From Flectonema sp. DT1601 (lineage: Eukaryota; Euglenozoa; Diplonemea; Diplonemida; Diplonemidae): a stretch of DNA of 64,000 nt. Each line of letters starts with the position of its first letter. Position 1 is the first letter of the stretch. Shown piece by piece: positions 39,101 to 49,042 of the stretch. The notes beneath the pieces were generated by a model. That model did not search any database, was not told the DNA's origin, and saw nothing but the letters and a program-made list of their open reading frames with translations. A program made the position numbers and the translations under genes. Location: assembly GCA_964019425.1 (NCBI GenBank), contig OZ025825.1, positions 62,001 through 126,000 on the forward strand, in the 5' to 3' direction.

Positions 39101-42100
39101 GTTACCTTATCATGTCGAAGAGTCCAGTGAGCAACACCAGTTGGATGAGAAACAATAGATCTCAATTGACCAGAAAGTGATCCAGCAGTATCGCTAGTCT
39201 TTCTAATTAAGAATTCCGTTCCAGAGACATTAGTAATCCTGTTATTATATTTATCAACAAGATGAGCTGTCACGTCGATATCATCGGCAGCGAGGACGTC
39301 AGATGGAACTTTCAAACATTCAATTGAAGAAGCAACTGAAGGGAGTATTTCAACTACTGTTGAAGTAGAGCGTTGTGAAGAATCACATGTTTGACACTCA
39401 CAAGTAATTAATATCCTCAACTGACCTGATTTCATGTAACCAGTCGAGAACTCTGCCACTCCCTGTACTGTCATAACTTCTAACTCCGCTACGGGTGAGA
39501 ATGTCGTTGCCGCAACGGATCCGTCGATACCACGAGGACTAGCAACGCATTTCATTCCATCGACTAGCGATTGTTTACCTTCAGATGTCTTTATAAGAAC
39601 TGACCATCTTAACTTTTTACAGTTACTTATTCCATCACATGCTTCTGTTTGAGTAAGAACACTTCTCACTTCAACTTTTGAGGGTTCACTTTGAACAACA
39701 ATAACACTCGTCACAGAAGGCTTTACCGATTCTGTTGATGTGATTTTAAATAAAAGAACATCACAACTTCCAACATAACCCGATTGATACCATGATGGTT
39801 GCTTTATAAGGCTACTTGAGATATGATTATTCTTTAGTAGAGTAGATGAATCAGATGACCAAGTCTTTATGACATTATCATTGCAGTCGATTACTTCTAT
39901 TTTCCAATCGATTTCACGACCAACTAGGGCATCAGTCTGTCCTGAGGAAGGTCTCGCAGAAAACGATAGAAATCCAGAAGATAGTGACTTCCCATGTCTG
40001 ATAGTTGTTGGTGCTGAGAGTGTAAAGAACGCACATCCGACAGAAACTTCGCATTTCGCTTCTTTCAATGTTAGTCCCAATTCTTTAGAAGGAGTGCTCA
40101 CCATCAGTTCTACAGTTGACGTGTGACACTTGACTGGTTGCCTGGGAACTACAACACCACTGATAGTTGTGCTACCACACGTCGCTGGACAATCAAAGCC
40201 AACAGTGCACTGTAATTGATCACCACATGATAATAATTCATCTTGAACTTGTCCAACTTGTGAGATAGAGTAACGAGGTCTTTGGAACACCATTTCCGAA
40301 GATTTCTCAAGAAGACTGACTTTCAAGACATACTTCTGACCGACCTCGAGTTGTGCTCGAACTTGAATTGACCCGTCAGGTTGTGTAGTTACTCCCGTCT
40401 CAGTAAAAGAAGGACAGCCTCCTTCTAAGTGAAGTGCATTACTAAATTGAGCGTTCAGTCTTGGTCTCCTCGACTTGTATCCAACACCTCTTTTCCAACA
40501 GGTTACTTTATTATTAGTGACGGCTGTTGCGGATAAAAGGTTGTTCATACCTTCTGAGTTTGCGTTCTTCTTATTGAAAATAAACTCAACAGCGCTACCT
40601 GGTAAGGTGAGTGGTAAAGTGTTAGCTACTGTTGACTTGTTTTCTAATATGAGTTCACATTTAAAAGAATCGTAACCTGAATAACTACCACACGATGAGG
40701 TGCCTTCCTGAGGTATTCCGTACACAGCCATTGACCCAGCAGAGCCAGTACCAAATGTTGATGTACCAATAGTTTTCAAACCTCCATCACACTGAGTTGA
40801 TGTTTGACTACTCCAACAGTTGTGAGGTTCTTGAATATTGATTCCACTCACAGATGATCCACAACGACAATTGAAACTACCGTCACTCTTTGGACATTGC
40901 ATTGACCAGTATGAGTGTCCTAGTTCTCTACATTTTGTGTGACAGTCCGTCACATTAGATGTTTCAAACATCGTATCCCATGACGGGTCCATACAATATA
41001 GGAATACCATATCAGGTATTGGTAGACTGAATACCTTCGCTGTAATTTCATAATTCTCAAAACATCCCAAGACAGCAACAATCTGACTACCTATTGTAAG
41101 AACAGACTGCTTAAGATTCGAGCAAGTAGCCTCAGGCACGTCGAGGGTTTCAGCAGTCACGACAGCATTTTGTGTTGCAGGGAATGCTACAGTGATAAAT
41201 GACTGTAATCCATTAACAGGTTTTATTGTGTACAACCAGCTTCCTGTTATACCTTTTGAAGGACAATTAATGGTGTTGACGTCTTGAAGACATGTCGTAG
41301 CATCTTGGGAATTACAACATTTGAAAACACCCGATGGATTCACACCAAGTGAGAATGGATGAGTTATTGGACACGATGACAGCTTCGTATCAGAAAGAGA
41401 TTTCGTGTATTCCACTCCAATACACTTTCCGTCATTCCAGTTGGTACAAAAAGTACTGCAGTCTTCTCTAGACATTGAAGTACATCTCACTGCGTCAGGA
41501 GAAGTGCTATTACAGTAAAGAGAGTTGTCCCAAATGTACGAGTCGTATGAAGAGGTCTTACTGTCAGTTGCTGTTGTTGGTATGCAACTCTCTCCTATCT
41601 TTTGATAATCATCACCTTTAGTGATTTCAAGTCTGCTTCCTTCAATGAGAAGAGTTAATAAACTACTCTGAGATGGATTGATATAAAAGTAGTCAACGAA
41701 TTGTGAAGAAACATCACATCCCACATCAACTATAGAACTCTTACTCTCATACAGAACACCTTGATTGAGGGATGAGAAACATAACTTTGAGGCACCAGCT
41801 ATGTTCTTACCTCCCTCTAATGGCTTCGTGTTTGGTCCATTTCTAGAGTAACAACACATTGAAGGAGGGCAGATGGTTTTATCATTTTGTGAGCTTCCAA
41901 ATAAACATCCAGCGCTCTCACAGTTTACCTGATTATTATTAAATGTATTACAGCATTCTGTTGGACTAGAACTGCTTGGACAGGATGAAGTGAATGAAGA
42001 AGTGATTTTATTATTTCCACTGAGTCTAACAGGCAATCCATTTGTTGTTTCATCACAAATTGAATTTCCAAACTTGTCAACAACACTAAAGCTGATTTCC

Positions 42101-45100
42101 ATTGGTAAGTCATACTCTACAGTAGTTGGGCATCCAACAGTTAGAGCTGCTGCTTTTGAAGCAACCACTTGCAGTGTAGTTGTTTTAGGCATTTGAATTA
42201 AATTAAAACTTGAAGCGATTAGTTGATATATTCCAACTCGTGTTAAAAACTTATAATCAGATGAAAGAAGAGACAACACGCATCCATTCTCTGATGGTGA
42301 CTTGCACTCTAAAATGACGACAACATTTGATGAAGCATCGATTATATTGATTGAAATTAAATTATCCCATCCTCTCACAAAGTTAAAACCGTCAGAAGGA
42401 CTAATTGTGATCTGAACATCACCCCCAGCCTCTACTACTAATGAAGATGTTGATATTGTCACATGAGTTGGTATCGATGGTTTCTTGAAATTTAAAACCA
42501 CAGAATTAGCTACCAAAGAGCTACCTGGTGCTGTAACCTTCAACATAACATTCTGTTCATCGGCCTGACGTTGGATACGAATACTTGAAAATGTTACTTT
42601 TGATCCAGAGTACCTTCCTATTGGGTTTATAATGCTGGAGTTTCTACTCAATACGTCAAGCTTAATATTCAAGAAAGGTTTGTATTCACAAAAGAATGAA
42701 AGTTTCTCATCACAAAGTATTGCTTCATATGGATAGTAGTTAGATGATGAAGGGTTGTAGCGAATGCATTTTCGAATATCTTGATTTTGTTCAAACAATG
42801 GAGTTTTTATAAAATCGAATGAATTCGCTTCCCACATCCCAACGCAGCATCCTTTTTTGTAACTCAATGAAGTTGTTAGACCGCCGTATGTTGATTTCCA
42901 CCAGTTGGTTGATTCTTTAGAATCCCATGAAACAATTCCTTCTGGTGTCGATTCAAGACCAGTCCAGAAGTCTTTATCAGCCGCACTTACAAAAAGATTC
43001 TCAACTAACGATGAGCTGATTGTTGCGAGAGATCCAACGCTATTGTTCCAAACAGTTCTGCAAGCAGTTTTAGCATCCTCTTTTGATACAGGTGTGGTGA
43101 AGTATTCAATACATCTTCCATCAATATGAATTCTGGAGTCACCAATAAACTCAATGTCATCACTGAGAGCAGAGGTACCCCATGGGCACAGAGCTCCATT
43201 TGGTACACCAGCTGATGGATTTCCAAACTTATCAACCACACTGACTGAGACACCAAATCCAATACCAGACTCAATCTCTTCTCCAGTAGACGGGTTGAGA
43301 ATACGAAGATTAGAAGGTGGGCCAGACTTTGAGATCACATTAACTGTCGTAAAAGGATTTATTAAATTATCACCAATTCCGAAGAACACAAGTTTTGAAG
43401 TCACCGACTCGAATACGACGGTAAACTTCGCAAGACTTCTCTTTTCAAATCCCAGTCGAGTAATAAAAAAAGACTTACAAGTCTCTCCAGGCTGAAGGGC
43501 TCCTACAGGTGGCTGAGCTGTAATTTGCTTCGTGAGGACAGCACCGTCGGTAGCAACAACGTAAGCAACATGAGTGCAACTCTCTGGCTCTCCATCGCTT
43601 AAGTAACATCCAGTAGGTTTCCATTGCCACATTCTACAATCAGTTGAACTGCAGCATGCTGCGTGACAGGTTTGTGCAGATAAGCTGCTTTCATCCAATC
43701 GCATTCCTGGGCACTCGAGTTGCGTTAGGGTACTTGTTGAAGTTCGCTGACACTTACTTCCCGGAGTATGAAGTGATGTCTGAAGTTCAGATACGTTACC
43801 CGAGACAACACACATCCCAATTTGATTTCTGACACTTGTGAGGGTTCCCTTGCTGGTTGCTTGGATCCAGAAGTCGCGCTTTACACCAACCTGAGTGTTA
43901 TCAGAAGGTAGAAGTGATAAAGTAACAGGGGCAAGCTGTATTGTTGGTTTACAAAAGGAGGTGGGGTCAGGACAAGAAAACCTACCCCTGACATTTCCAG
44001 CTGAGGAAACAGTTGCAGAGACATCCAAGTCACCAACTGTACTACAAGTGAGTGCTGTGTTACCAACTTCTACTTGGAGTTCAAACTTTCCAGACTCAAC
44101 AGCAATACAGGTGTGGGGTAAACAAACACCTCTCATAGAAGTGGAACTAAAATCATCGAATTTAATTGAAGAAGTAAAACACTTTGAAGTCCCACCAGAG
44201 ATACTAAACGGCTCACAAGGTCCCGCTGTGCAGTCCTGTCCTTCGGAGTTTAAGTTCTCGGAGTTGAGACAGCTGGTTCGCGTAGTAATTTCCTCAAAGA
44301 CAGGACAGTAGTCCATCATTTCATCACAACCACCGTTCATTCGCATTACGAGTTCTCTGAACTGAAGATTGTTAACAGAAGATGGTGAGAGTGCATAAAA
44401 TGAGGTTTTATCATTAATTACTGCATCCACGTGAAGATACTCTCTCGGAATTCTCGGTTCTTGAAACTTAGAAATACCAGTGAAAGCAACACTATTACAA
44501 GTACCTAAAGCATTACCACCCGGCATGCAACGAATAGGATCAAAACCAGAAGTGTTTTCCTGTCCATTAGCATAGGCACAAGAGTACTCTGAATTCCATT
44601 CAAAACAATTTGTTGTTGCAATTGGACAGTTACCGTTACCGTAGGTTAGGTGTTCAGCTTTCGTTAAATCAGCAACATAATAACCAGTATCTTGTAGCAT
44701 TGCGAGTGTTAGACGGGAGAGTACTGAAGTAGTTGTCACTCGCATGTTCATTACTTCATTATTTGTTATTCTCTTTTCCCAATTTACAATAAAGTTATTA
44801 GGGAAGTCATCATAATCAAGACCACCACCCATTGCATTGTAAGTATAATCCTCAACTTCGAGACCTCGTAATTCATCACCGCAGTTAAAGTGACGACGTG
44901 CTTCTGAAACAACTGTTGGAGTTATGATGATCGTTACTTCAGCTGGAGTACCAATTGGTGAAGTTGTCTTCCAGTCAGAAAATCCAGGCAACTGCCAACT
45001 GTAGGTAACAGTCTCATCAAAGAATGTTTCAGCAAAAGTTCTTAAAGTGTCAACCACGAATAAGTTTGTGTACCCAGCCTTACCAGGTCTATCTTGTTTT

Positions 45101-46276
45101 TTAATAATCTCATTTAAAGCTAATGATGAAGGAATGTTATTATCAGGATTCCAACGAATATATTTATCATTCAAAGCTAATTCTGGTACCCATCCAAGAG
45201 CCTGAACCAATTCATGAAGAGCTACTGATGACAAGTATGAAAGATCAGAGGAGTCTTCAGATATTTGATCAGGTTGAAATGTAATCAAACCAACAACAGG
45301 TCGATTACTATTTCTAGCAAAGTGACAAGGCCATCCTGCTGCATGAGAAGGAATCCTAGTACCAACTTCATTGTATAGAATAACTGGATTCACAGCCACG
45401 TACAAAACAAAATCAGCAGCTACACCCTCCGCAGGAAACGGAAGACTGCCAAACACATTTGTGTTTCCATCTTTAGCATTGCAGTTGGCAGTGTTTCCGT
45501 TTAGTTTAATTGTTCCTTCATTTTCGGTGACGTGTCTTGCCATCAGGCCATTTCTGATACGAGACACGGCATTGTCAATTGCAGCTTTTAGGGATGCTTT
45601 TTTCTGAGGAGTTAGAATCCAAGAATCTAAACACTTGAATTGATCTCCAGCAGTTCCAACTACTTCAACAGTTTTATCACTTCGAGAGAGTCTACTACCA
45701 GGAGATGGATCGTGAGCTAGCTCTGTTATGTCACCTCTAGAATAACAAGCGTTACCACTTTCAGAGTAGTGATGGATTACTCTTATTCTGATTGTTGTTT
45801 TTATGAGATGGACTTCAATTGTTGTACTAAAAAAATAATCAACACAACACAACACAACACATACTTGAGTGGTTCAAAGTTATCTTTCTCTACACTCCGA
45901 TAGCTTGTTTGACAGTTGTCACATTTAACGGAACTCTGACGGCTCAATATGGTCCTGTTTGATTATTTATTAATGAAGTTAAGTCTCGCTGAATAATGAA
46001 ACAGAAGCGACACGGAACAAACTAAGCAGGAAGGCAAGACACCAACACCGCTTTCGAATAGAATATCTTGATTATTGATATCCTCATTTGTGAAAACAGA
46101 CTAAAGACATACTGTGCACTTTTTTGAAACACGCCCGGAATCAGGTGTTTAACATCATTGTGAAGATACCCTTCTTTACGTAACCCGGAAGGATTGCAAG
46201 GCTCACCATCTTGAGCAGATGTTCCCAACAACAGAAGTGAAAGACTTAGTGCCGCCCACCTCACACTTTTGGGCAT
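15160..46276 (-). CDS. Giant leishmanolysin-like multidomain secreted or surface protein, about 10,146 aa
   Basis: Six exons: 46113-46276, 16984-45826, 16784-16909, 16423-16716, 16151-16330 and 15160-15993. Donors are GTATGT, GTTTGT, GTATGA, GTATGT and GTATGA; acceptors are TAG, then four CAG. The phases match at each junction and the total of 30,441 bases is divisible by three. Exon 1 encodes a signal peptide (core ALSLSLLLLGTSA). Then come an M8 domain, PAN/apple-like and C-type lectin modules, a long Ig-like region broken by WSC-like and PAN modules and a Kelch propeller, a jelly-roll, EGF and laminin-G-like block, a cysteine-rich array, an FBXL4-like discoidin domain, an EGF and a C-terminal beta-rich region. 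No membrane helix is seen in this model. It is secreted or held at the surface. A CTAG nine bases before the ATG is the likely acceptor. The stop at 15160 is not certain. Confidence 0.9.
15940..17125 (-). other. FBXL4-like discoidin domain split over five exons
   Basis: The sequence VLDYSSQITSGN and NLLGAPDAV at the end of exon 2, LQYVVLEYEEPVYLSQ in exon 3, VYIYENSEPGQVVQIFAQ in exon 4, TRIIKIVID in exon 5 and IDTIAILGFAY in exon 6 align in order with the galactose-binding-like N-terminal domain of FBXL4. Exon 4 carries a long insertion rich in Ala, Asn and Pro. Introns of 67-157 bases interrupt the domain, whereas the preceding 28.8 kb has none. Confidence 0.75.
17480..18760 (-). other. Dickkopf-like cysteine-rich repeats and CVDGICC module
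   Basis: Five tandem units follow the pattern C-x-PY-x-C...C-x3-C-x2-D-x-HC...C...C, for example CSPYVCG with CTLDGHCVGGYIC, and CSPYSCG with CEEDGHCLYFYIC. They are followed by CASGNCVDGICCNTACDLPC. The same pair of motifs, Dickkopf_N-like units followed by GxCVDGxCCxxxC, is typical of secreted proteins of myxobacteria. More cysteine-rich modules, in the pattern CGCPLPxFKC...CPEWG...IDC, lie at about 18800-20240. Confidence 0.7.
20250..23560 (-). other. Jelly-roll, EGF and laminin-G-like block of the giant protein
   Basis: From high to low coordinates: a carbohydrate-binding-like jelly-roll (about 22990-23560, with SYSLQFKFKM and VNFDEVNLVLLE), then laminin-type EGF modules (about 22420-22900, with GYFGEKC, SGHGLC and GACTC), a beta-rich region, a laminin-G-like domain (about 20560-21090, with GFSFSAMMRM, SNQWVRVRTD and VGFMRELLLL), and another EGF pair (about 20250-20440, with GYHGTQC and NYDGNNC). 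These are typical adhesion modules of secreted eukaryotic proteins. Confidence 0.75.
31690..33090 (-). other. Kelch beta-propeller within the giant protein
   Basis: Five to six Kelch blades are visible: YGQSIIVFGGAIGV, NYLFVFGGATSNDQ with NTDVWRFDLTLKAWK, GSKLFVISGLIGMK with AIWSIN, KEIIIIGGVD, and RRFYAFGGRTS with NVWYLN. Each has the hydrophobic strand, double glycine and a later tryptophan. A propeller of this size is usually a protein-binding platform; in an extracellular protein it may bind glycan or partner protein. Confidence 0.85.
42680..43120 (-). other. C-type lectin-like domain within the giant protein
   Basis: About 145 residues with the lectin-fold signature: an opening GRCIEYF, a central DFWTGLES, WDSKESTNWW, CCVGMW, and a closing ILCDEKLSFFCEY. 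The disulphide cysteines of the long form appear present. No clear EPN or QPD calcium-sugar motif is seen, so sugar specificity cannot be inferred. It sits next to a PAN/apple-like module at about 43570-43740 (CHAACCSSTDCRMW). Confidence 0.85.
43970..45826 (-). other. Leishmanolysin (M8) domain lacking two zinc ligands
   Basis: The domain shows the family landmarks: TTIRIRVIHHY near the mature N-terminus, the ALGW stretch after the metal site, SEARRHFNCGDELRGLEVED, then WEKR, then SRLTLAMLQDTGYYVAD, followed by cysteine-rich sequence. The canonical HExxH reads HELVQ (45202-45216), so the second histidine is glutamine. The canonical third ligand in HWEKR reads NWEKR (44770-44784), so it is asparagine. 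The catalytic glutamate and first histidine remain. With two of three metal ligands missing, peptidase activity is unlikely, and the domain probably serves in binding or as a scaffold. The reading frame around both sites is open and conserved in character, so this is not simple decay. Confidence 0.9.
45836..45864. repeat. Short CAACA tandem repeat in intron 1 of the giant gene
   Basis: Four to five copies of a CAACA pentamer lie in the 286-base first intron (45827-46112), a few bases upstream of its acceptor on the minus strand. It is a simple repeat. No function is apparent. Confidence 0.8.
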
Positions 46277-46285
46277 TTTCGTATT

Positions 46286-47269
46286 CTAGTTCCCCGTCCT
46301 TTGAGAGGCTTCTATAATTCACTGAGAAGAAAATGCTTTAAACTACGACAACACTTACATTACAAATTCTATAACAAATTATAACTGCTCCACTGCAATA
46401 TTATCTGAGCGGGGAACAATAATAAATTACTTACTGTGAACATAAATAATAATTGACAGTCGTCTTATTAAAGAAAAGATTTCCTGCTGTCAAAATTTAT
46501 ACAACAACACAACAGAGTTTGCATTGTTTGTGCGACAGACATAATTCCTCGTATAAAAGTATATCGGTTTATGAAACTTCTTTTTTTGTTGCTGACTTCT
46601 TCTTTTTTTTTTTTTTTTTTTTTCTTTCTTTCCATCCTCGAATCTCAACAGGAAACAGACATTTGAAAAGATCTACGGCCATGAGATGTGACTTGCAGAT
46701 CAGACCACCTTGCCTACGCTTGCTGAAAGTAGAGGTCTGAAAGACCTGCAAAAGGAAACTGGATAGACTCTGATCTATGAAAGACTACACCGCTTAGTAA
46801 TTATATAAGAATAGCACACGAATAAGAAACAGAATGGTTTATATTTCACGCAGAACTTACTACTTTTAAAAAAAAACTTTAAAAAAAAAGAAAACTGCAA
46901 ACAATCCTTTTTGTTGTTGTTCGCTGTCAGCTTTTTAGCGTAAAAAATGCCGTCTTGAAAGGAGGCTTTGCGAATTTTTTGTTTGTGAGCGGGGGTTCGA
47001 GTCCGCAACTGTATTTTTTTTAATGATTTAAAAAAAAAAAAAAAAAAATAAGGGAAGGTATTCACAACACTCGAGGATTCAACGGCAAGACACAACAAAA
47101 CATAATAACAGATAAAAAGGATTTTGGTTACTAATTTATGGAAAAAAAAAAAATAAATGATTTTATTTTTTTTCCGGAATTCGTCCTCTCAACATTACTT
47201 TTGTTGTTGTGATAACAATCACCAAAAGTATTTTGTGGAATAACCGACAATTTTCGGAACAGCCATCTC
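46286..47269. other. Spacer between the giant gene and the VPS9 gene
   Basis: About 980 bases of AT-rich sequence with a T run at 46603-46623 and A runs near 47031-47048. It contains an isolated tRNA B-box-like string at 46994-47004 but no matching tRNA. No gene is supported. Confidence 0.6.
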
Positions 47270-48760
47270 TCAACTTCCAAGTAATCCTTTTAGGAAATCA
47301 CCTGATTCTTTAGCAGCGTGGGGGTCTATTAGAGAACTTACTTTCTTAACTTTTCCATCAGTAGGCTGACGAACAGGAGTAGTTACTCTCATTGTCCTAC
47401 TTGACGTTACTGGTGTTCCTCCGCTTGACCCAGAAGAACGAAGAACTGATGTGGATTCTTGTTTTGAAAACATCGATGGAGGCTCACTCTCAATTGAAGA
47501 GCCAGAAGACGGAAATATAAAACCAACATCTTGATAATCTGATAATGGTAAACCAGATGATCTCATGAACTGCTTACCTTCTTGAAGTATAAGAGCAATA
47601 GCAGCTTGCACAGAAGTCAACGCATATCCTAATTCACTTTGCAAATGAGATTCTGGTGAGAAATTTAAACAATAAGAACACAACGATTCCAAACAACCAA
47701 TCTTACTTAAACAAATCGCATAAGTCAATATCGGTATCACATCATCAGCAGTAACGTCATTGTCTGTAGAGGCATCAGTTGCTACTTTTAATAAGGAAGC
47801 AATACACGAATTTAAACCAATTAACATTGTTAAAGGATTGTCTTTATCAATGGTTTTTCTTAACTGAGTTGCTGCAGGGACTAGTTTAGAATTACTTATG
47901 GCAGATGTAGACTGAGAATTCCCCATTAGGTGAGATACAGATCCATGTTTGAGTAACGCCATCATTGCAGTTCTCATTGCTGCATCATCTTGTTCATGTT
48001 CTTTAACCCAATACGGCCATAGCTTTGAATGAATTCTCGAAACTATAAATAAAGTAGATCCAGAATGGAGTATCTCACTATTCCTCGAGGTTAGCGGTAT
48101 AGTTTTGTCGATTGATATTTTATTTTGAGTTTTTTCCGCACAAGTTTCAAATAATTCCAAAACCCTACCCTTAACGTTTTCACTACAGTCTGGTAACATG
48201 ATATACGAATCAATAAAAGACTTTGCTTGTGCTAACAAGATACCAACTACACCAAGTTTAGTGACTAACTTCTCTACTTCTGCAGCTGTCTGTGGCATAG
48301 TTAATCGATCTGGATGTTGTCTTCCTTCTTTTGATACAATTCCGTGAAGCTTATCTCCGCCACTTAGTAAATGTCTATCAGTGAATACAACTTTATAAGG
48401 AACTCCGTTATCTTTGTAAAAAGTGTCAACTTTTAATATTTTTGCCTTACAAGAATACTTCCATCCAGATCCAATTGTAATCAAGTACAGGTCTTCTCTG
48501 TTCTCAACTAACGCATCTTCTAACTCTCTTGTTATATATTGCCCTTTGAATAACGGACTAGGCATTAGCATATGATGTCGTAAAAAGACTGATGTTAAGA
48601 CTGTTGGAAGTCCACTATTTGGAGGCAAGACAACGCAGTGTTTCTCTCCAACTAATCGCAACAAATCTCTATTCGATGTGATTCCTTTCCACACTAACAG
48701 ATCTGATGCTTCTGGGGCTTCAGTCATTGAATCGTCTTCTTCAGAATCTAAGAAATCCAT
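47270..48760 (-). CDS. VPS9-domain Rab guanine nucleotide exchange factor
   Basis: The 496-residue protein has an acidic N-terminus and an unrecognised region up to about residue 150. Residues about 165-395 look like a helical bundle plus VPS9 domain. The VPS9 hallmarks are ADDVIPILTYAICLS (the D-x-x-P motif that contacts the Rab) and, 35 residues on, GYALTSVQAAIALI (the Y-x-x-T motif). Both catalytic positions are kept, so exchange activity on a Rab5-type GTPase is likely, in early endosome traffic. The C-terminal 100 residues are Ser/Thr-rich and probably disordered. A TTTCAG five bases upstream of the ATG fits the local acceptor rule. There is no intron. Confidence 0.85.
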   Translation of the reverse strand: MDFLDSEEDDSMTEAPEASDLLVWKGITSNRDLLRLVGEKHCVVLPPNSGLPTVLTSVFLRHHMLMPSPLFKGQYITRELEDALVENREDLYLITIGSGWKYSCKAKILKVDTFYKDNGVPYKVVFTDRHLLSGGDKLHGIVSKEGRQHPDRLTMPQTAAEVEKLVTKLGVVGILLAQAKSFIDSYIMLPDCSENVKGRVLELFETCAEKTQNKISIDKTIPLTSRNSEILHSGSTLFIVSRIHSKLWPYWVKEHEQDDAAMRTAMMALLKHGSVSHLMGNSQSTSAISNSKLVPAATQLRKTIDKDNPLTMLIGLNSCIASLLKVATDASTDNDVTADDVIPILTYAICLSKIGCLESLCSYCLNFSPESHLQSELGYALTSVQAAIALILQEGKQFMRSSGLPLSDYQDVGFIFPSSGSSIESEPPSMFSKQESTSVLRSSGSSGGTPVTSSRTMRVTTPVRQPTDGKVKKVSSLIDPHAAKESGDFLKGLLGS

Positions 48761-49042
48761 TTATTCTGAAATAAAATTAAAATAATGTAATAATAGTTTC
48801 AACAGAATGATACCTCAGATTATATGATTTCAGATCCGCAGTCCCACACGTGATCTGTTATGTTGGAATAAATATAATAAAAAAAGTTGTAAAAATAAAA
48901 CCAACTCAATGAATGATAGAATCCCGAGAACGGGAGAAACAAACAAGAACACGGATGAGTGTAAATAAATCTATAAAAAAAAATGACACCCTCCAGAAGG
49001 TGGGCGGTAATTACGTTTTAGTTTTTTTTTCTTTCTTCTGAC

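Larger units (their letters stand above)
23800..43250 (-). other. Array of about 25 Ig-like repeats with inserted modules
   Basis: A recurring motif of the form V-D-x-F-G-N (VVDKFGNPS, VYDKFGNIV, IVDRFGNIV, VQDEWGNEV, LRDGYGNVK, LLDEFGNIA, LFDRFGNLY and others) appears roughly every 250-400 residues, followed by a second motif such as VTFDDLSYN or GGYQLSAYL. This is the strand pattern of bacterial Big-like and filamin-like Ig domains. Inserted between units are WSC-like modules (about 40820-41000, 30060-30290, 28760-29010), PAN-like modules (about 35450-35600 and 30430-30640), short PSI-like cysteine motifs and the Kelch block. The repeats have diverged, so the array is old. It probably forms a long stalk. 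Confidence 0.8.

Noticed and set aside
46994-47004. Second GGTTCGAGTCC string, in a spacer
   Set aside because: Only two base pairs of a T-stem form and the 70 bases upstream hold poly-T and no D-arm, so it is not a tRNA gene.
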